Positions 38,479-48,351 of a stretch of DNA of 64,000 nt are shown here, piece by piece. Both the position numbers and the translations under genes were made by a program. The notes beneath the pieces are model-generated. The model saw only the letters and a list, made by a program, of their open reading frames with translations. It was not told the origin of the DNA and searched no databases. Origin of the DNA: Bacillus sp. NP157 (GTDB lineage: Bacteria > Pseudomonadota > Gammaproteobacteria > Xanthomonadales > Rhodanobacteraceae); contig CP076546.1 of NCBI GenBank assembly GCA_018889975.1, forward strand, positions 4,278,501 to 4,342,500, read 5' to 3'. Numbering within the stretch: position 1 is the first letter of the stretch; each line of letters opens with the position of its first letter.

Positions 38479-38500
38479 TCGCGCGCAGGCGCGCTCCTAC
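38479..38500 (-). repeat. REP palindrome (copy 4, right end of inverted pair), supplies the dgoD stop
   Basis: Common REP form on the minus strand. The TAG of its GTAG head (38497-38499) is the stop codon of the dgoD gene. The 113 bp between copies 3 and 4 contain a further inverted repeat GGCCTGTTG...CAACAGGCC. Confidence 0.85.
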
Positions 38501-39648
38501 CATTCGGCGACGGAGCCGTCGGGGTGGCGCCAGAGGGGGTTGCGCCAGTCCTGCACTTCGCGGCTGCGCGCGATCACCATCGCTTCGTCGACGTCGATGC
38601 CCAGGCCCGGCCCGGTGAACGGCTGCGCGTAGCCACCGTCGTCGAGCTTCAGCGCATCCTTGTTGCGCACGTAGTCGAGGACTTCGCCGCCCTTGTTGTA
38701 GTGGATGCCCATGCTCTGTTCCTGCAGCGTGGCATTCCAGCTGACGAAGTCGACGTGCAGGCACGCGGCCAGCGCGATCGGGCCCAGCGGGCAGTGCGGT
38801 GCGAGGGCCACGTCGTAGGCTTCGGCCATGGCGGCGATCTTCACGCACTCGGTGATGCCGCCGGCATGCGACAGGTCCGGCTGCAGGATCGAGATGCCGC
38901 CGCGTTCCAGTACGTGCTTGAACTCGTAGCGCGAATACATGCGCTCGCCGGCGGCGATCGGGATCGACGTCTGCTCGGCGATGCGCGGGTAATACTCGGC
39001 CTGCTCGGCGAGCACCGGTTCTTCGATGAACAGCGGGCGGAACGGTTCCAGCTCCTTCACCAGTACCTTGGCCATCGGCGCCGACACGCGGCCGTGGAAA
39101 TCCAGGCCGAATTCGATGGTGTTGCCGAAGGCCTCGCGGATCTCCGCGACCTTGGCCACGGCGGCGTCGACCTGCTTGCTGGACGCGATGATGCCCATCT
39201 CCTCGCAGCCATTCATCTTGAAGGTGTCGAAGCCGTGGGCGAGGCGCTCCTTCATCTGCGCGATGATGTCGGCGGGACGATCGCCGCCGACCCAGCAATA
39301 GGTCTTCATGCGATCGCGCACGCGCCCACCGAGCAATTCATACACCGGGGCATTGAGCACCTTGCCCTTGATGTCCCACAGGGCCTGGTCGATTCCGGCG
39401 ATGGCGCTCATGAACACCGCGCCGCCGCGATAGAAGCCACCGCGATACATCGCCTGCCAGAGGTCGTTGATGCGCGAGGGATCCTGCCCGATGACGAACT
39501 CGGACAGCTCCTGCACGGCAGCTTCCACCGTGCGCGCGCGGCCTTCGACGACAGGCTCACCCCAGCCGACGACCCCCTCGTCCGTTTCCATTTTCAGGAA
39601 CATCCAGCGGGGCGGTACGCGGTAGGTAGTGATCTTGGTGACTTTCAT
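38497..39648 (-). CDS. dgoD: D-galactonate dehydratase
   Basis: A 383-residue enolase-superfamily enzyme that converts D-galactonate to 2-dehydro-3-deoxy-D-galactonate. It has an N-terminal capping domain ([17 protein letters not shown]) and a TIM barrel. Metal ligands and acid/base residues are in [34 protein letters not shown] and APHCPLGPI. The end, [11 protein letters not shown], is the normal family C-terminus, so the stop taken from the REP head does not truncate it. It is the last gene of the eight-gene galactose operon, 2 bp after dgoA. Confidence 0.95.
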   Translation of the reverse strand: MKVTKITTYRVPPRWMFLKMETDEGVVGWGEPVVEGRARTVEAAVQELSEFVIGQDPSRINDLWQAMYRGGFYRGGAVFMSAIAGIDQALWDIKGKVLNAPVYELLGGRVRDRMKTYCWVGGDRPADIIAQMKERLAHGFDTFKMNGCEEMGIIASSKQVDAAVAKVAEIREAFGNTIEFGLDFHGRVSAPMAKVLVKELEPFRPLFIEEPVLAEQAEYYPRIAEQTSIPIAAGERMYSRYEFKHVLERGGISILQPDLSHAGGITECVKIAAMAEAYDVALAPHCPLGPIALAACLHVDFVSWNATLQEQSMGIHYNKGGEVLDYVRNKDALKLDDGGYAQPFTGPGLGIDVDEAMVIARSREVQDWRNPLWRHPDGSVAEW

Positions 39649-39650
39649 GC

Positions 39651-40262
39651 TTAGACCGATCGGTAGGCTTTGACGAAGGCCTCGGCGCGCTCGCGGGTGC
39701 GCGACACGGGCTGGCCCGGCTTGTACAGGTCGCCGCCGAGGCCGGCACCGATGCAGCCGGCATCGAGGAACTGGCCCAGATTGTCGGGGGTCACGCCGCC
39801 CACCGCCAGTAGCGGAAGGTCGGGCGGCAACACCGCGCGGATCGCCTTGACGTAGGACGGGCCATAGAGGCTCGCCGGGAACAGCTTCAGCGATTGCGCG
39901 CCGGCCTGCAACGCGGCGAACGCTTCGCTGGGCGTGGTGAAGCCGATCGAGGTGTACATGCCGCGTGCGCGGCCCTGGCGGATCACCAGGGGATCGGTAT
40001 TCGGGGTGACCAGCAGGTGCCCGCCGAGGTCGGCGACGCGGTCGACGTCGGCCGGCGTCAGCACCGTGCCGGCACCGACCAGGGCGCGTTCGCCCGCGGC
40101 CTGCACGGCGAGCGGGATGCTGCGCTGCCAGTCGGGCGAGTTCAGCGGCACCTCGATGGCGTCGAAACCGGCGTCGATCAGCGCGTCGACGTGGGCGACC
40201 ACCTCGTCCGGCGTGATGCCGCGGAGGATGGCGATGAGCGGTAGCGCGGTAGGCCAGGCCAT
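39651..40262 (-). CDS. dgoA: 2-dehydro-3-deoxy-6-phosphogalactonate aldolase
   Basis: A 203-residue class-I KDPG/KDPGal aldolase. The Schiff-base lysine lies in [28 protein letters not shown] and LLVTPNTDP are the other family blocks. It splits KDPGal into pyruvate and glyceraldehyde-3-phosphate. The ATG at 40262, four bases after the dehydrogenase stop, gives the family N-terminus [14 protein letters not shown]; an upstream ATG at 40298 is inside the previous gene. In an operon with dgoD and dgoK, the galactose rather than the glucose isomer is the likely substrate. Confidence 0.93.
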   Translation of the reverse strand: MAWPTALPLIAILRGITPDEVVAHVDALIDAGFDAIEVPLNSPDWQRSIPLAVQAAGERALVGAGTVLTPADVDRVADLGGHLLVTPNTDPLVIRQGRARGMYTSIGFTTPSEAFAALQAGAQSLKLFPASLYGPSYVKAIRAVLPPDLPLLAVGGVTPDNLGQFLDAGCIGAGLGGDLYKPGQPVSRTRERAEAFVKAYRSV

Positions 40263-40266
40263 GGGA

Positions 40267-41076
40267 TTACTCGTGGTAAAGCTGTGAACGGCCGCCATCG
40301 ATGCGGATGTCGGCGGCGTTGATGTAACGGGCTTCGTCGGAGGCGAGGAACAGCGCCGTGTAGGCGATCTCCTCCGGTTCGCCGATACGTTTGTTGGGCA
40401 GGATCTCGGTCTGCTTGCGCTTTTCCGCCACCGGGTCGGCGGCCGCGGCGAAGCCGGCCTCGGCGATCGCAGTGAGCACCAGCCCCGGCGAGATCGAGTT
40501 CACCCGGATGTTGCGTGCCGCGTATTCGATCCCCAGCGCCTTGGTCAGGCCGACCAGGCCGTGCTTGGCGACGGGGTAGGGGAAGCAATGCGGGATGATC
40601 TTGTGGCCGTGCACGGAGGCGATGTTGATGATGCTGCCGCGGCCGAGGCCGAGCATGCCCGGCAGGACGGCCTTCGCGCAGTTCCACGCGCCCTTCAGGT
40701 CGACGTCGAAGCAACGCACCCATTCCTCGTCGCTGAGCGCGAGGGGATCGTTGAACACGTTGATGCCCGCGTTATTCACCAGCACGTCCGGCGCGCCAAA
40801 GCGTTCCGTCGCGGCGTCGACCATGCGCTGGATGGCGGCCGGGTCGGTCACGTCGGCCTGGAACAGCATCGCGTCCGCGGTGTCCAGCTCCGCCAGGGTC
40901 TGGCGTGCCTGGGCGTTGTCTTCGAGCACGTTGAGCACGACCGAGGCGCCGTGCGCGGCAAACAGTTTCGCCGTCGCGGCGCCGATGCCCTGCGTGGCGC
41001 CGGTGACGATGGCGACCTTGCCGGCGAGGCGGGGCAGGGGCGTGGTCCGTGGGTCCGCCTTCAACACCGCGCTCAT
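40267..41076 (-). CDS. SDR-family sugar dehydrogenase (putative D-galactose 1-dehydrogenase)
   Basis: A 269-residue short-chain dehydrogenase: cofactor motif TGATQGIGAA, NNAGINVF, and catalytic YPVAKHG (Tyr-x-x-x-Lys) with IINIASVHGH supplying the serine. In this operon the expected reaction is NAD(P)+-dependent oxidation of D-galactose (possibly also L-arabinose) to the lactone, which the neighbouring SMP-30 protein would open. Its ATG overlaps the lactonase stop by 4 bp; the much longer frame upstream is shadow. Sugar specificity is inferred only from context. Confidence 0.87.
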   Translation of the reverse strand: MSAVLKADPRTTPLPRLAGKVAIVTGATQGIGAATAKLFAAHGASVVLNVLEDNAQARQTLAELDTADAMLFQADVTDPAAIQRMVDAATERFGAPDVLVNNAGINVFNDPLALSDEEWVRCFDVDLKGAWNCAKAVLPGMLGLGRGSIINIASVHGHKIIPHCFPYPVAKHGLVGLTKALGIEYAARNIRVNSISPGLVLTAIAEAGFAAAADPVAEKRKQTEILPNKRIGEPEEIAYTALFLASDEARYINAADIRIDGGRSQLYHE

Positions 41077-41966
41077 GCAGCGGCCCCGCCGCCATAGCGG
41101 GCTTCGGGCAGGCCATGGCCGCGCGGCGGGGTGCCGATGAAGATTGCGCCGTTCTGCGGCTCGGCCTGCAGGCCTGCCTCGTCGATGTTCTGGTTCGCGC
41201 TGGTGATCACCATGCGATCCAGTGCCGGGCCGGCGAAGCTGACGCAGCTGGGCTGGCGTGCCGGCAGGTCGATGGTCGCATCGATGCGGCCGTCCGGTGC
41301 GTAGCGCACCACGCGCGACGCACCCCATTCGGCATTCCACAGGAAGCCATCGGCGTCGATGGTCGAGCCGTCCGGTTCGAAACCCTTGCGCAACTCGGCG
41401 AACACGCGGATGCGATCGACGTCGCCCGTCGCCGCGTCGTAGTCGCAGGCCATGATCTGTGCCGTGGGCGAATCGGTGAAGTACATCGTTTCGCCATCCG
41501 GGCTGAAGCAGATGCTGTTGGTGATCGCAGCCTTGGGCAGCGCCAGGCGATGCAGCTGCCCTTCGCGGGTATAGCGCCAGAACGACCCGATCTTCTCCGG
41601 CCCGCGTTCGTTCAGCGTGCCGAACACGAGGTTGCCCGCGCGGTCGCAACGGCCATCGTTGGCGCGCGTGCCCAGCAGCTCGGGCTCGATGTCCTCGAGC
41701 ACCTGTAGCGCGCCGTCGCGGCTGTCGTAGCGCGCCAGCTGTTTTTCCATCGCCAGCAGCAGCACGCCCTTCTCGTGGGTGAGCGCGAAGCAGCAGACCC
41801 GTGCGGGCAGCTTTTCCTCGCTGACGTGGCCGGTGGCCGGGTCGTACGCGAACAGTCGCGAGGTGGCGATGTCGGTCCAGCGGACCACGCCGGCCAGGTC
41901 GTCCCAGATCACGCCCTCGGCGTGGGCCAGGCGGTGTTCGGAAAGGGGTTTGAAGGTATCGGTCAT
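41073..41966 (-). CDS. SMP-30/gluconolactonase-family sugar lactonase
   Basis: A 297-residue six-bladed beta-propeller of the SMP-30 family. Metal-binding residues are expected at HAEGVIWD (Glu), TNSICFSPDG (Asn) and FEPDGSTIDADGFLW (Asp); NDGRCDRAGNLVFG is a family block. It hydrolyses an aldonolactone, here most likely D-galactono-lactone (or L-arabinono-lactone). The ATG at 41966 shares a base with the araH stop; a TTG one codon earlier is the only alternative. Confidence 0.9.
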   Translation of the reverse strand: MTDTFKPLSEHRLAHAEGVIWDDLAGVVRWTDIATSRLFAYDPATGHVSEEKLPARVCCFALTHEKGVLLLAMEKQLARYDSRDGALQVLEDIEPELLGTRANDGRCDRAGNLVFGTLNERGPEKIGSFWRYTREGQLHRLALPKAAITNSICFSPDGETMYFTDSPTAQIMACDYDAATGDVDRIRVFAELRKGFEPDGSTIDADGFLWNAEWGASRVVRYAPDGRIDATIDLPARQPSCVSFAGPALDRMVITSANQNIDEAGLQAEPQNGAIFIGTPPRGHGLPEARYGGGAAA

Positions 41967-42967
41967 CAACGGGACTGCCTGCGGTTCTTGAGCTGGTCCA
42001 CGAGCACGGCGATCAGCAGGATCGCGCCACGGACGAGGTATTGGTAGAAGGCATCGATATTCATGAGGCTCATGGCATTTTGCACAGTGCCCATGATGAG
42101 GACGCCAACGAGCACCCCGCTGATGCTGGCCCGGCCGCCCATCAGCGACACGCCGCCCAGCACGCAGGCCGAGATCACGTTCAGCTCGAAGCCCTCGCCC
42201 GCATTGGGCTGGCCGCTGGTCATGCGGCTGGCCAGGATGATGCCGGCCAGCGCCGCGACCACGCCCTGGATCAGGAAGATGGCGATGCGCACGCGGTCCA
42301 CGGCCACGCCGGCCAGCCGCGCGGCGTCGGGGTTGCCACCGATGGCAAGGGTGTTACGGCCATAGATCGTCTTGTTCAGCAGCACGCCGAAGACCACGAA
42401 GCAGGCCAGGGTGATCCACACCGGCACCGGCAGGCCGAACAGTTCCAGCGCGCCGAGGGTGAAGAAGGCTTCGCTGGTGACGCCGACAGCCTGGCCCTGC
42501 GAGGTGATGAAGGCCAGGCCACGGACGATTTCCATGGTGGCCAGGGTGGTGATCAGGGCATTGATCTTCAGCTTGGCGATGACCGCGCCATTGATCGCGC
42601 CGATCACCGCGCCGGCCACGATGCTGGCGCCGATGCCGAGCAGTACGCTGCCCGTGGCATTCGCCACGATCGCGCAGAGCACGCCGGCGAAGGCCACCAC
42701 CGAACCGACCGACAGGTCGAAATCGCGCGAGGCCAGGCAGAACATCATCGTGCAGGCGACCATGCCGATCTGCGAGACCGACAGGGCCAGGCCGACGACG
42801 TTGTCCCAGCTGAAGAAGTACTGCACCGTGACGCTCAGGATGGCGAACAGGGCGACGAAGATGAAGATCAGGCTGTAGTCGTCCACCAGGTGCCAGAACA
42901 GCGCGCGGCGGCGGTCGGCCTGGGTGTCCTTGGTGGCGCCGATGGCGGCGGCGTTGGTCTCGGTCAT
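41966..42967 (-). CDS. araH: ABC sugar permease, AraH-like
   Basis: A 333-residue membrane protein of the RbsC/AraH family with about ten TM helices. It carries the AraH-like blocks [20 protein letters not shown] (split around the second TM) and [18 protein letters not shown]. The start [14 protein letters not shown] at 42967 overlaps the araG stop by 4 bp; upstream open frame is shadow. With AraF and AraG it forms a high-affinity pentose/hexose importer. Confidence 0.93.
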   Translation of the reverse strand: MTETNAAAIGATKDTQADRRRALFWHLVDDYSLIFIFVALFAILSVTVQYFFSWDNVVGLALSVSQIGMVACTMMFCLASRDFDLSVGSVVAFAGVLCAIVANATGSVLLGIGASIVAGAVIGAINGAVIAKLKINALITTLATMEIVRGLAFITSQGQAVGVTSEAFFTLGALELFGLPVPVWITLACFVVFGVLLNKTIYGRNTLAIGGNPDAARLAGVAVDRVRIAIFLIQGVVAALAGIILASRMTSGQPNAGEGFELNVISACVLGGVSLMGGRASISGVLVGVLIMGTVQNAMSLMNIDAFYQYLVRGAILLIAVLVDQLKNRRQSR

Positions 42968-44505
42968 GGCGTTGCGTGTTCCTGGTCGGTGGCGCTGGGG
43001 CCTTCGGGAAGTGCGGCGGCGAGGACGTTCTGCTCGTTCGCTTCGCCCCGGGCGAACTGGGCGGTGATGCTGCCGCGGCACATGGTGATGACGCGGTCGG
43101 CGACGCCGAGCACTTCCGGTAGCTCGCTGGAGATCATGACCACGGCGACGCCGCGGCCTGCCAGTTCGTACAGCACGTTATAGATTTCGTTCTTGGCACC
43201 CACGTCGATGCCGCGCGTGGGTTCGTCCACGATCAGCACGCGCAGGTTCTTCTCGGCCAGCCAGCGCGAGAGCACGGCTTTCTGCTGGTTGCCGCCGGAA
43301 AGCAGGCGGATCTCCTGCCGGCGGTGCGGGGTGCGGATGCGCAGGCGTTCGATGAAGGCGTCGGCGGTGCGCGCCTCGTTGCGATCGTTGACGAACAGGC
43401 CCGCGGTAAGGTGGTTGCGTCGCGCGCTGATGTTGATGTTCTCGGACACCGAGCGCACGCCGATGATGCCTTCTTCCTTGCGATCTTCCGGGCAGAACAC
43501 CAGGCCCTGGCGGATCGCATCGCGAATGTGCGAGCCCTTCACCGGCGTGCCGTCGACGGTGACGCTGCCGCCCAGCCGGCGGTCCGCGCCATAGACCACG
43601 CGCATGATCTCGGAGCGGCCCGCGCCGACCAGGCCGAAGAAGCCCACGATCTCGCCGGCACGCACGTCGAAGCTGACCGGCTTCTGCACGGCGCGACCAC
43701 TGACCTCTTTTACCGCAAGGCGCACGGCGCCTAGCTCGCGCGGCTTGTAGCCGAACACGTCGCCGATATCGCGGCCGACCATCTTCTGCACGAGCGTGTC
43801 GCGGGTGACGCCTTCGAGCGTGTCGAAGTCGGCGACCTTGCGGCCGTCGCGGAAGATCGTGGCGGCGTCGCATAGCTCGAAGATTTCATCGAGGCGATGC
43901 GAGATGTAGATCATCGCCTTGCCCTGCGCCCGCAGGTCGTTGACCAGGCGGAACAGGACCTCGGTTTCGCGGTGCGACAGCGAGCTGGTCGGTTCGTCGA
44001 GCGCGAGGATCTTCGCGTCGCGCAGGATCGCCTTGACGATCTCCACCATCTGGCGCTGGCCGATCGACAATGACTTGAGCCTTGCGCGTGGATCCAGGTC
44101 GACGCCGAGCGCATCGAGCTTCTCGCGCGTCCACTTCAGCGCCTGCCGGCGATCGACCAGGCCGAACCGCGTCGGCAGGCGGCCAAGCAGCAGGTTTTCC
44201 ATCACCGACAGTTCGGGGACGTACTGCAATTCCTGGTGGATCACCGCGACGCCGGCGTCGATCGCGTCGGCGGCCTTGCGAAACTGCATCGCCTGGCCGT
44301 CGATCGCGACTTCGCCCTCGTCGGGGATGTATTCCCCGCCGAGGATCTTCATCATCGTGGACTTGCCTGCGCCATTCTCGCCGAGCAGGCCGTGCACGCT
44401 ACCGGCGCGCACGCTGAAGCCCACGTCGCCGAGCGCGCGCACGCCCGGGAAGGTTTTCCCGATATGCCGGAATTCCAGGCGTGGCGCGTTCGTCGTGCTG
44501 CTCAT
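42964..44505 (-). CDS. araG: ABC sugar importer ATPase, AraG-like
   Basis: A 513-residue double ATPase typical of sugar importers. The first nucleotide-binding domain has Walker [10 protein letters not shown], signature [11 protein letters not shown] and Walker [12 protein letters not shown]. The second has the degenerate Walker [10 protein letters not shown] and signature [15 protein letters not shown], as in all AraG/RbsA proteins. It powers uptake through AraH. Start and stop overlap araF (1 bp) and araH (4 bp). Confidence 0.94.
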   Translation of the reverse strand: MSSTTNAPRLEFRHIGKTFPGVRALGDVGFSVRAGSVHGLLGENGAGKSTMMKILGGEYIPDEGEVAIDGQAMQFRKAADAIDAGVAVIHQELQYVPELSVMENLLLGRLPTRFGLVDRRQALKWTREKLDALGVDLDPRARLKSLSIGQRQMVEIVKAILRDAKILALDEPTSSLSHRETEVLFRLVNDLRAQGKAMIYISHRLDEIFELCDAATIFRDGRKVADFDTLEGVTRDTLVQKMVGRDIGDVFGYKPRELGAVRLAVKEVSGRAVQKPVSFDVRAGEIVGFFGLVGAGRSEIMRVVYGADRRLGGSVTVDGTPVKGSHIRDAIRQGLVFCPEDRKEEGIIGVRSVSENINISARRNHLTAGLFVNDRNEARTADAFIERLRIRTPHRRQEIRLLSGGNQQKAVLSRWLAEKNLRVLIVDEPTRGIDVGAKNEIYNVLYELAGRGVAVVMISSELPEVLGVADRVITMCRGSITAQFARGEANEQNVLAAALPEGPSATDQEHATP

Positions 44506-45497
44506 CAGAGGCCCATTTCCTTGCGTACTTCAGCAGCGTTCGCCTTGGTGATCAGGCGGCCGGTGGTGAGGGTGAGCGGCGGCGGGGCCTTGTCGTTCTT
44601 GATCCACTCGTACATGTCGACCGAGGTCTCGTAGCCATGGCGCTTCGGGCTGATCAGCACGCTGCCGAAGAAGCCGGTGGCCTCGGCCTTGGCGAACTCG
44701 TTGAGCGCCGACTTGCTGCCGCCGATACCCACGCCGATCATGTTGTCCGCACGGAAACCGCGGCCTTCGGCGGCACGGACGGCGCCGAGCACGGCCTCGT
44801 CGTTCAGGCCGAACGCGATCCAGTGCTTGAACTTCGGGTTCTGCGTGATCGCGATGTTGGCCGCGTTGAACGCGTTCTCGGTGTCGGTCTTCGCTTCCGG
44901 CGCGTTGATCACGTTGGCCTTGGGGAAGCCAGCCGCGGTGAGTGCGGTGATGGCACCGTCGGTGCGGTCCTTCGCGGTCGGCAACTGGTCGTAGGAGATG
45001 CGCAGGGCACCGGTTTCTTCCGGCTTCCAGCCACGCTTCTTCATCTCGTCGGCGATGGCCTGGCCGACCTGCTCGCCGATCTTGCTCGCCGAGATGCCCA
45101 TGTGCGGCACGGCTTCGATCGGCTTGCCCGAGCCATCGACGAGGCGGTCGTCCACCGTCATCAGCTTGAGGTGGTTCATCTTCGCCTTGGCGACGATCGA
45201 CGGACCGAGCTTGACGTCCGGCGTGCAGATGACGAAACCCTGGGCGTGCTGCGACTTCAGGTTATCGATGGCGGTGAGCACCTGGCCGCCGTCCGGCGCA
45301 CCGATCTTGACGAGGGTGAAGCCCTTTTCCTTCGCGGCCTGCTCGGCGTACTTCCATTCGTCCTGGAACCAGGGCTCCTCGGGCTGCTTCACCACGAAGC
45401 CGATCTTCACCGGTTCGTCGGCGGCGAACGCCGGGCTGGCCGTGAAGGCCAGGGCCAGCGCAAGGGCTTTGAAGCCCAGGGCGATCTTCATCTTCAT
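44505..45497 (-). CDS. araF: Periplasmic sugar-binding protein, AraF-like
   Basis: A 330-residue binding protein with a signal peptide (ending SPAFAADE). The mature start [20 protein letters not shown] is nearly the AraF consensus; [20 protein letters not shown] and [10 protein letters not shown] are other conserved blocks. E. coli AraF binds both L-arabinose and D-galactose, which fits its presence with galactonate enzymes. The gap to dgoK is about 26 bp with a GGAGG-like ribosome site upstream. Confidence 0.94.
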   Translation of the reverse strand: MKMKIALGFKALALALAFTASPAFAADEPVKIGFVVKQPEEPWFQDEWKYAEQAAKEKGFTLVKIGAPDGGQVLTAIDNLKSQHAQGFVICTPDVKLGPSIVAKAKMNHLKLMTVDDRLVDGSGKPIEAVPHMGISASKIGEQVGQAIADEMKKRGWKPEETGALRISYDQLPTAKDRTDGAITALTAAGFPKANVINAPEAKTDTENAFNAANIAITQNPKFKHWIAFGLNDEAVLGAVRAAEGRGFRADNMIGVGIGGSKSALNEFAKAEATGFFGSVLISPKRHGYETSVDMYEWIKNDKAPPPLTLTTGRLITKANAAEVRKEMGL

Positions 45498-45523
45498 GCG
45501 TTCCCTCCTCGGGTGTTTCGTGG

Positions 45524-46522
45524 TTAGCCAAGCAGCCCGCGGCGGCGGGCAATGGCGATCGCGCCGTGCCCTGCCAGGTCGCTTTGCTCGTCGTCGCCCA
45601 GCACCGTCACGGTGCCGGAGAAGAAATCGTCGCCTTCGACCAGCCGCGCGATCGCTTCGCGCAGGATCGGCTTGCCGCTGATGACGAAGCGCGTGCCCGG
45701 GCTCATCCGGATCGCGCTGGAATTCTTGAGCGTGAGCAGGTCCGAACCGAGCACCGCGCCAAGCAGGAAGTTGGCGCGGGCGTTGGCGTCGTAGACGGCG
45801 AACTGGTCGAGGATGCGCACGCTGAAGCAGGCACGGCCCAGGCCGATCCGCCGCGACGAGGCGGCGCCGGCCAGCAGCATCTCGGGGTCGATGCGTTTGG
45901 CGAAGCCGTCCTTGAGCGATCCGGCGAGGATGGTGTCGTGCGAAATCACATGGAGCAGTTCGCCGGCCAGCGTGGTCACGCAGCCTTCGATCCGCTGCTG
46001 CGCATCGATGCTGACGAACTTGGAGTGCGAACCCGGCAGCACGATCACGGTCGGCTCGTGCAGGTTCAGTCGCTCGACGAGGGCGAAGGCTTCGGTCTCC
46101 TCGCCGCGCATCATGTCCATCGCCTCGCAGTTATGCAGGCCGATGTGTTCCACCGCGTTGCGCACGCCCGGGACGAACCAGATCGGCTCGTGCCAGACGT
46201 TGTCCAGGCGCGCCTCGCGCATGGCCCGGGCGAGGTCGTCGATGCCGGCGGTGGCGGTGACGTGCGGAATCTCGCAGAGGCCGACGTTCGAGGTGATCAT
46301 GCCGGAGGCCAGCACACGCCCGATGTCGCCCTTGGCCAGCCGGGCTTCGGCGAGTGCCTCGGCAATGGTCTCGCGGACGCCGTCTTCCAGCTTCTTCGTA
46401 TTGCCGGTGATGGCGGTGTCCCGCACGCCGACCTGGGCCGCGGCCTGGCCGACGACCTTGCCGTCTTGCCAGGCGGTCACCCGGGTGTTGGTCGTGCCAG
46501 TGTCGATGGTGAGGATGTTCAT
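45524..46522 (-). CDS. dgoK: 2-dehydro-3-deoxygalactonokinase
   Basis: A 332-residue sugar kinase that phosphorylates KDGal to KDPGal. Family blocks include LTIDTGTTNTRVTAWQDG at the N-terminus (phosphate-binding DTGTTN), VLASGMITSNVGLCEIPHV, and VIVLPGSHSKFVSID. It is the first gene of the galactose operon and divergent from the LysR regulator. Length and motifs match DgoK. Confidence 0.94.
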   Translation of the reverse strand: MNILTIDTGTTNTRVTAWQDGKVVGQAAAQVGVRDTAITGNTKKLEDGVRETIAEALAEARLAKGDIGRVLASGMITSNVGLCEIPHVTATAGIDDLARAMREARLDNVWHEPIWFVPGVRNAVEHIGLHNCEAMDMMRGEETEAFALVERLNLHEPTVIVLPGSHSKFVSIDAQQRIEGCVTTLAGELLHVISHDTILAGSLKDGFAKRIDPEMLLAGAASSRRIGLGRACFSVRILDQFAVYDANARANFLLGAVLGSDLLTLKNSSAIRMSPGTRFVISGKPILREAIARLVEGDDFFSGTVTVLGDDEQSDLAGHGAIAIARRRGLLG

Positions 46523-46626
46523 CGAGGGTCCGTTCTTAAGCGCCCCGGATTCTTGGCGTCTCGCGACAAGGCAGGCAAACTAGAATTTCTTCGGGCTTCC
46601 CCCAAATTTTTCTTGATGACTTCGCA
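46523..46626. promoter_or_regulatory. Divergent control region of the galactose operon and LysR gene
   Basis: A 104-bp spacer between dgoK and the LysR gene. The AT-rich part 46583-46612 carries an imperfect inverted repeat, AATTT (46584-46588) and AAATT (46604-46608), flanked by GAA and TTC. That is a reasonable LysR-type binding site by position, but no T-N11-A box is unambiguous. Confidence 0.4.
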
Positions 46627-47502
46627 ATGAAGCGCTCGCTCCCTCTCCATGCCGTGCGCGTGTTCGAACTCGCAGCGCAGCATTTGAGCTTCACGAAGGC
46701 GGGTGAGGAGTTGTCGTTGACGGCCGCTGCGGTCAGTGCGCAAGTCAAACTGCTCGAGTCGTACCTCGGTACGCCGCTGTTTGTGCGAAGCAACAACAAG
46801 CTGTCGCTGACCAGCGCTGGCGAAAACTATTTCCCACGCATTCGCGACGCTTTTCGTGCGCTGCAGCATGCCACCGACCAGATCATGGGGCAGCGGCATG
46901 CCTCGTTGCGGGTCGCCGTTCCGGCCACGTTTGGTACGAAGTGGCTGGTGCCGAGGCTGTTCCGCTTCTTCGGGCGGCACCCGGATATCGCCGTTGAGGT
47001 GGTCACCGACGGCGGCGAGGAGGGTGGCTGGGACCTCGCGATCGACGACCGGATCAGTGAAGGCGCCGACCAGTCGATCCTCGTCGTCACGGGGTACAAG
47101 CCGGTGTGTTCGCCTCTCCTGGCGGAACAGGTCGGCTCACCAGCCGACCTTCCCGGACAGATGCTGTTGCACGAACGGCCGGGCCGCCGCGCGGCGGCAT
47201 CAGCCAGCTGGGACCAATGGTTCGAGCGCGCCGGCATCGAGCCCGGCGCCGTCAGTCGCGAAATGGGCTTCGGCGATGGCACGATGATGTTGCAGGCGGC
47301 TATCGAAGGGCAGGGCGTTGCGCTGGCCCAGGATCTCCTGGTTGCCTACGACCTGGCGGCAGGCCGCCTGGCCGAGCCTTTCCATATCGACGTGCCGCTG
47401 CACCACACCTATTACCTGGCGGTGTCCCGCGACGCGGCCTCTCGCGAAGAGACTGCGGTGTTCCGCGAGTGGCTGGTGTCGGAGCTGGGCGGCGTCGGGT
47501 AA
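46627..47502 (+). CDS. LysR-family transcriptional regulator, GcvA type
   Basis: A 291-residue regulator. The N-terminal winged helix (LHAVRVFELAAQHLSFTKAG, LSLTAAAVSAQVKLLESYLG, LFVRSNNKLSLTSAG) is of the GcvA/AmpR subgroup. A periplasmic-binding-like effector domain (VPATFGTKWLVPRLFRFF onward) follows. Divergence from the galactose operon with a 104-bp spacer makes it the likely local regulator, with an aldonate or sugar as effector; this is inferred from position. Confidence 0.92.
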   Translation: MKRSLPLHAVRVFELAAQHLSFTKAGEELSLTAAAVSAQVKLLESYLGTPLFVRSNNKLSLTSAGENYFPRIRDAFRALQHATDQIMGQRHASLRVAVPATFGTKWLVPRLFRFFGRHPDIAVEVVTDGGEEGGWDLAIDDRISEGADQSILVVTGYKPVCSPLLAEQVGSPADLPGQMLLHERPGRRAAASASWDQWFERAGIEPGAVSREMGFGDGTMMLQAAIEGQGVALAQDLLVAYDLAAGRLAEPFHIDVPLHHTYYLAVSRDAASREETAVFREWLVSELGGVG

Positions 47503-47588
47503 GGCCTCAGCAGCCCATGTGCGCTCGCCATTCGGCCATCGGGTCGGGGCAGTGACTCCAGCCCGCTCGCGGCAAGGGCGCCGGGTGG

Positions 47589-48260
47589 TCAGCCGCGCTC
47601 GTCGCGCTTGTGCAGGCGAGAGCCCAGCGCCTTGGGCGCCGCGGCTTGCTGGCAGCGCTCGGCTTTCTTCCGGCGCCACCAGATGATGCCGACGCCGATC
47701 ACGACGGTGGCGACGGCGAACCAGATGCCGGCCTGGCCGCGGCGGATCCACATGGCCAGCCACTCGTGGTTGTGTGCGCCGAGGTAGCCCAGGTAGACCC
47801 AGATCGGCACGCTGATCGCGGCGGCCATGCCGTCGAGCAGCAGGAAGCGGAGGAAGCCCACGCGATGGGTGGCGCCGGCGGTGATGAACACGGCGGTGCG
47901 CATGCCCGGGAGGAAGCGGGCAACGAACATGAGGCGATTGCCGTAACGTTCGAACTTCTCCTGCACCTTCGCGTAACGCTCGGGCGTGAGCAGGCGGGCG
48001 ACCAGGCGCCAGCGCATGATCCGGCCACCGAAGTGGCGGCCCAGCAGGAACATCGTCGAGTCGCCGACGAGCACGCCCGCCATGCCGACCCCGACCATGG
48101 TGTGGACGTCGCCGTAGCCGAGGCCGGTGATGATGCCGCCGGCGACCAGCGTGATGTCTTCGGGCAGGGGAATACCCGCCCCGCAGAGCATCAGGGCAAG
48201 GAAAACGGCGATGTAGCCGTTCTGCCCAAAAACGTCGACCAGGCTATTAAGCAGTTCCAT
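47589..48260 (-). CDS. DedA-family membrane protein
   Basis: A 223-residue DedA protein with the signature blocks GAGIPLPEDITLVAGG and FVARFLPGMRTAVFITAG and four to five hydrophobic segments. DedA proteins act in undecaprenyl-phosphate or phospholipid flipping and in membrane homeostasis. The C-terminus is a basic tail (WWRRKKAERCQQ...). It is convergent with the LysR gene; the 86-bp gap shows no clear terminator. It follows dnaG on the same strand after 91 bp. Confidence 0.9.
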   Translation of the reverse strand: MELLNSLVDVFGQNGYIAVFLALMLCGAGIPLPEDITLVAGGIITGLGYGDVHTMVGVGMAGVLVGDSTMFLLGRHFGGRIMRWRLVARLLTPERYAKVQEKFERYGNRLMFVARFLPGMRTAVFITAGATHRVGFLRFLLLDGMAAAISVPIWVYLGYLGAHNHEWLAMWIRRGQAGIWFAVATVVIGVGIIWWRRKKAERCQQAAAPKALGSRLHKRDERG

Positions 48261-48351
48261 CAGCGAGGGGCGCGTCCGGCCACGACCGGTTCCTTCGAAG
48301 TACCAAGGGCGGATGATCCCACGGATCGCATGACATCGGCGGTGCAGCGCA

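Noticed and set aside
38497..46522. The sugar operon considered as an L-arabinose pathway because of AraFGH
   Set aside because: The kinase, dehydratase and aldolase are of the D-galactonate type (DgoK, DgoD, DgoA), and no arabonate dehydratase or ketoglutarate semialdehyde dehydrogenase is present.
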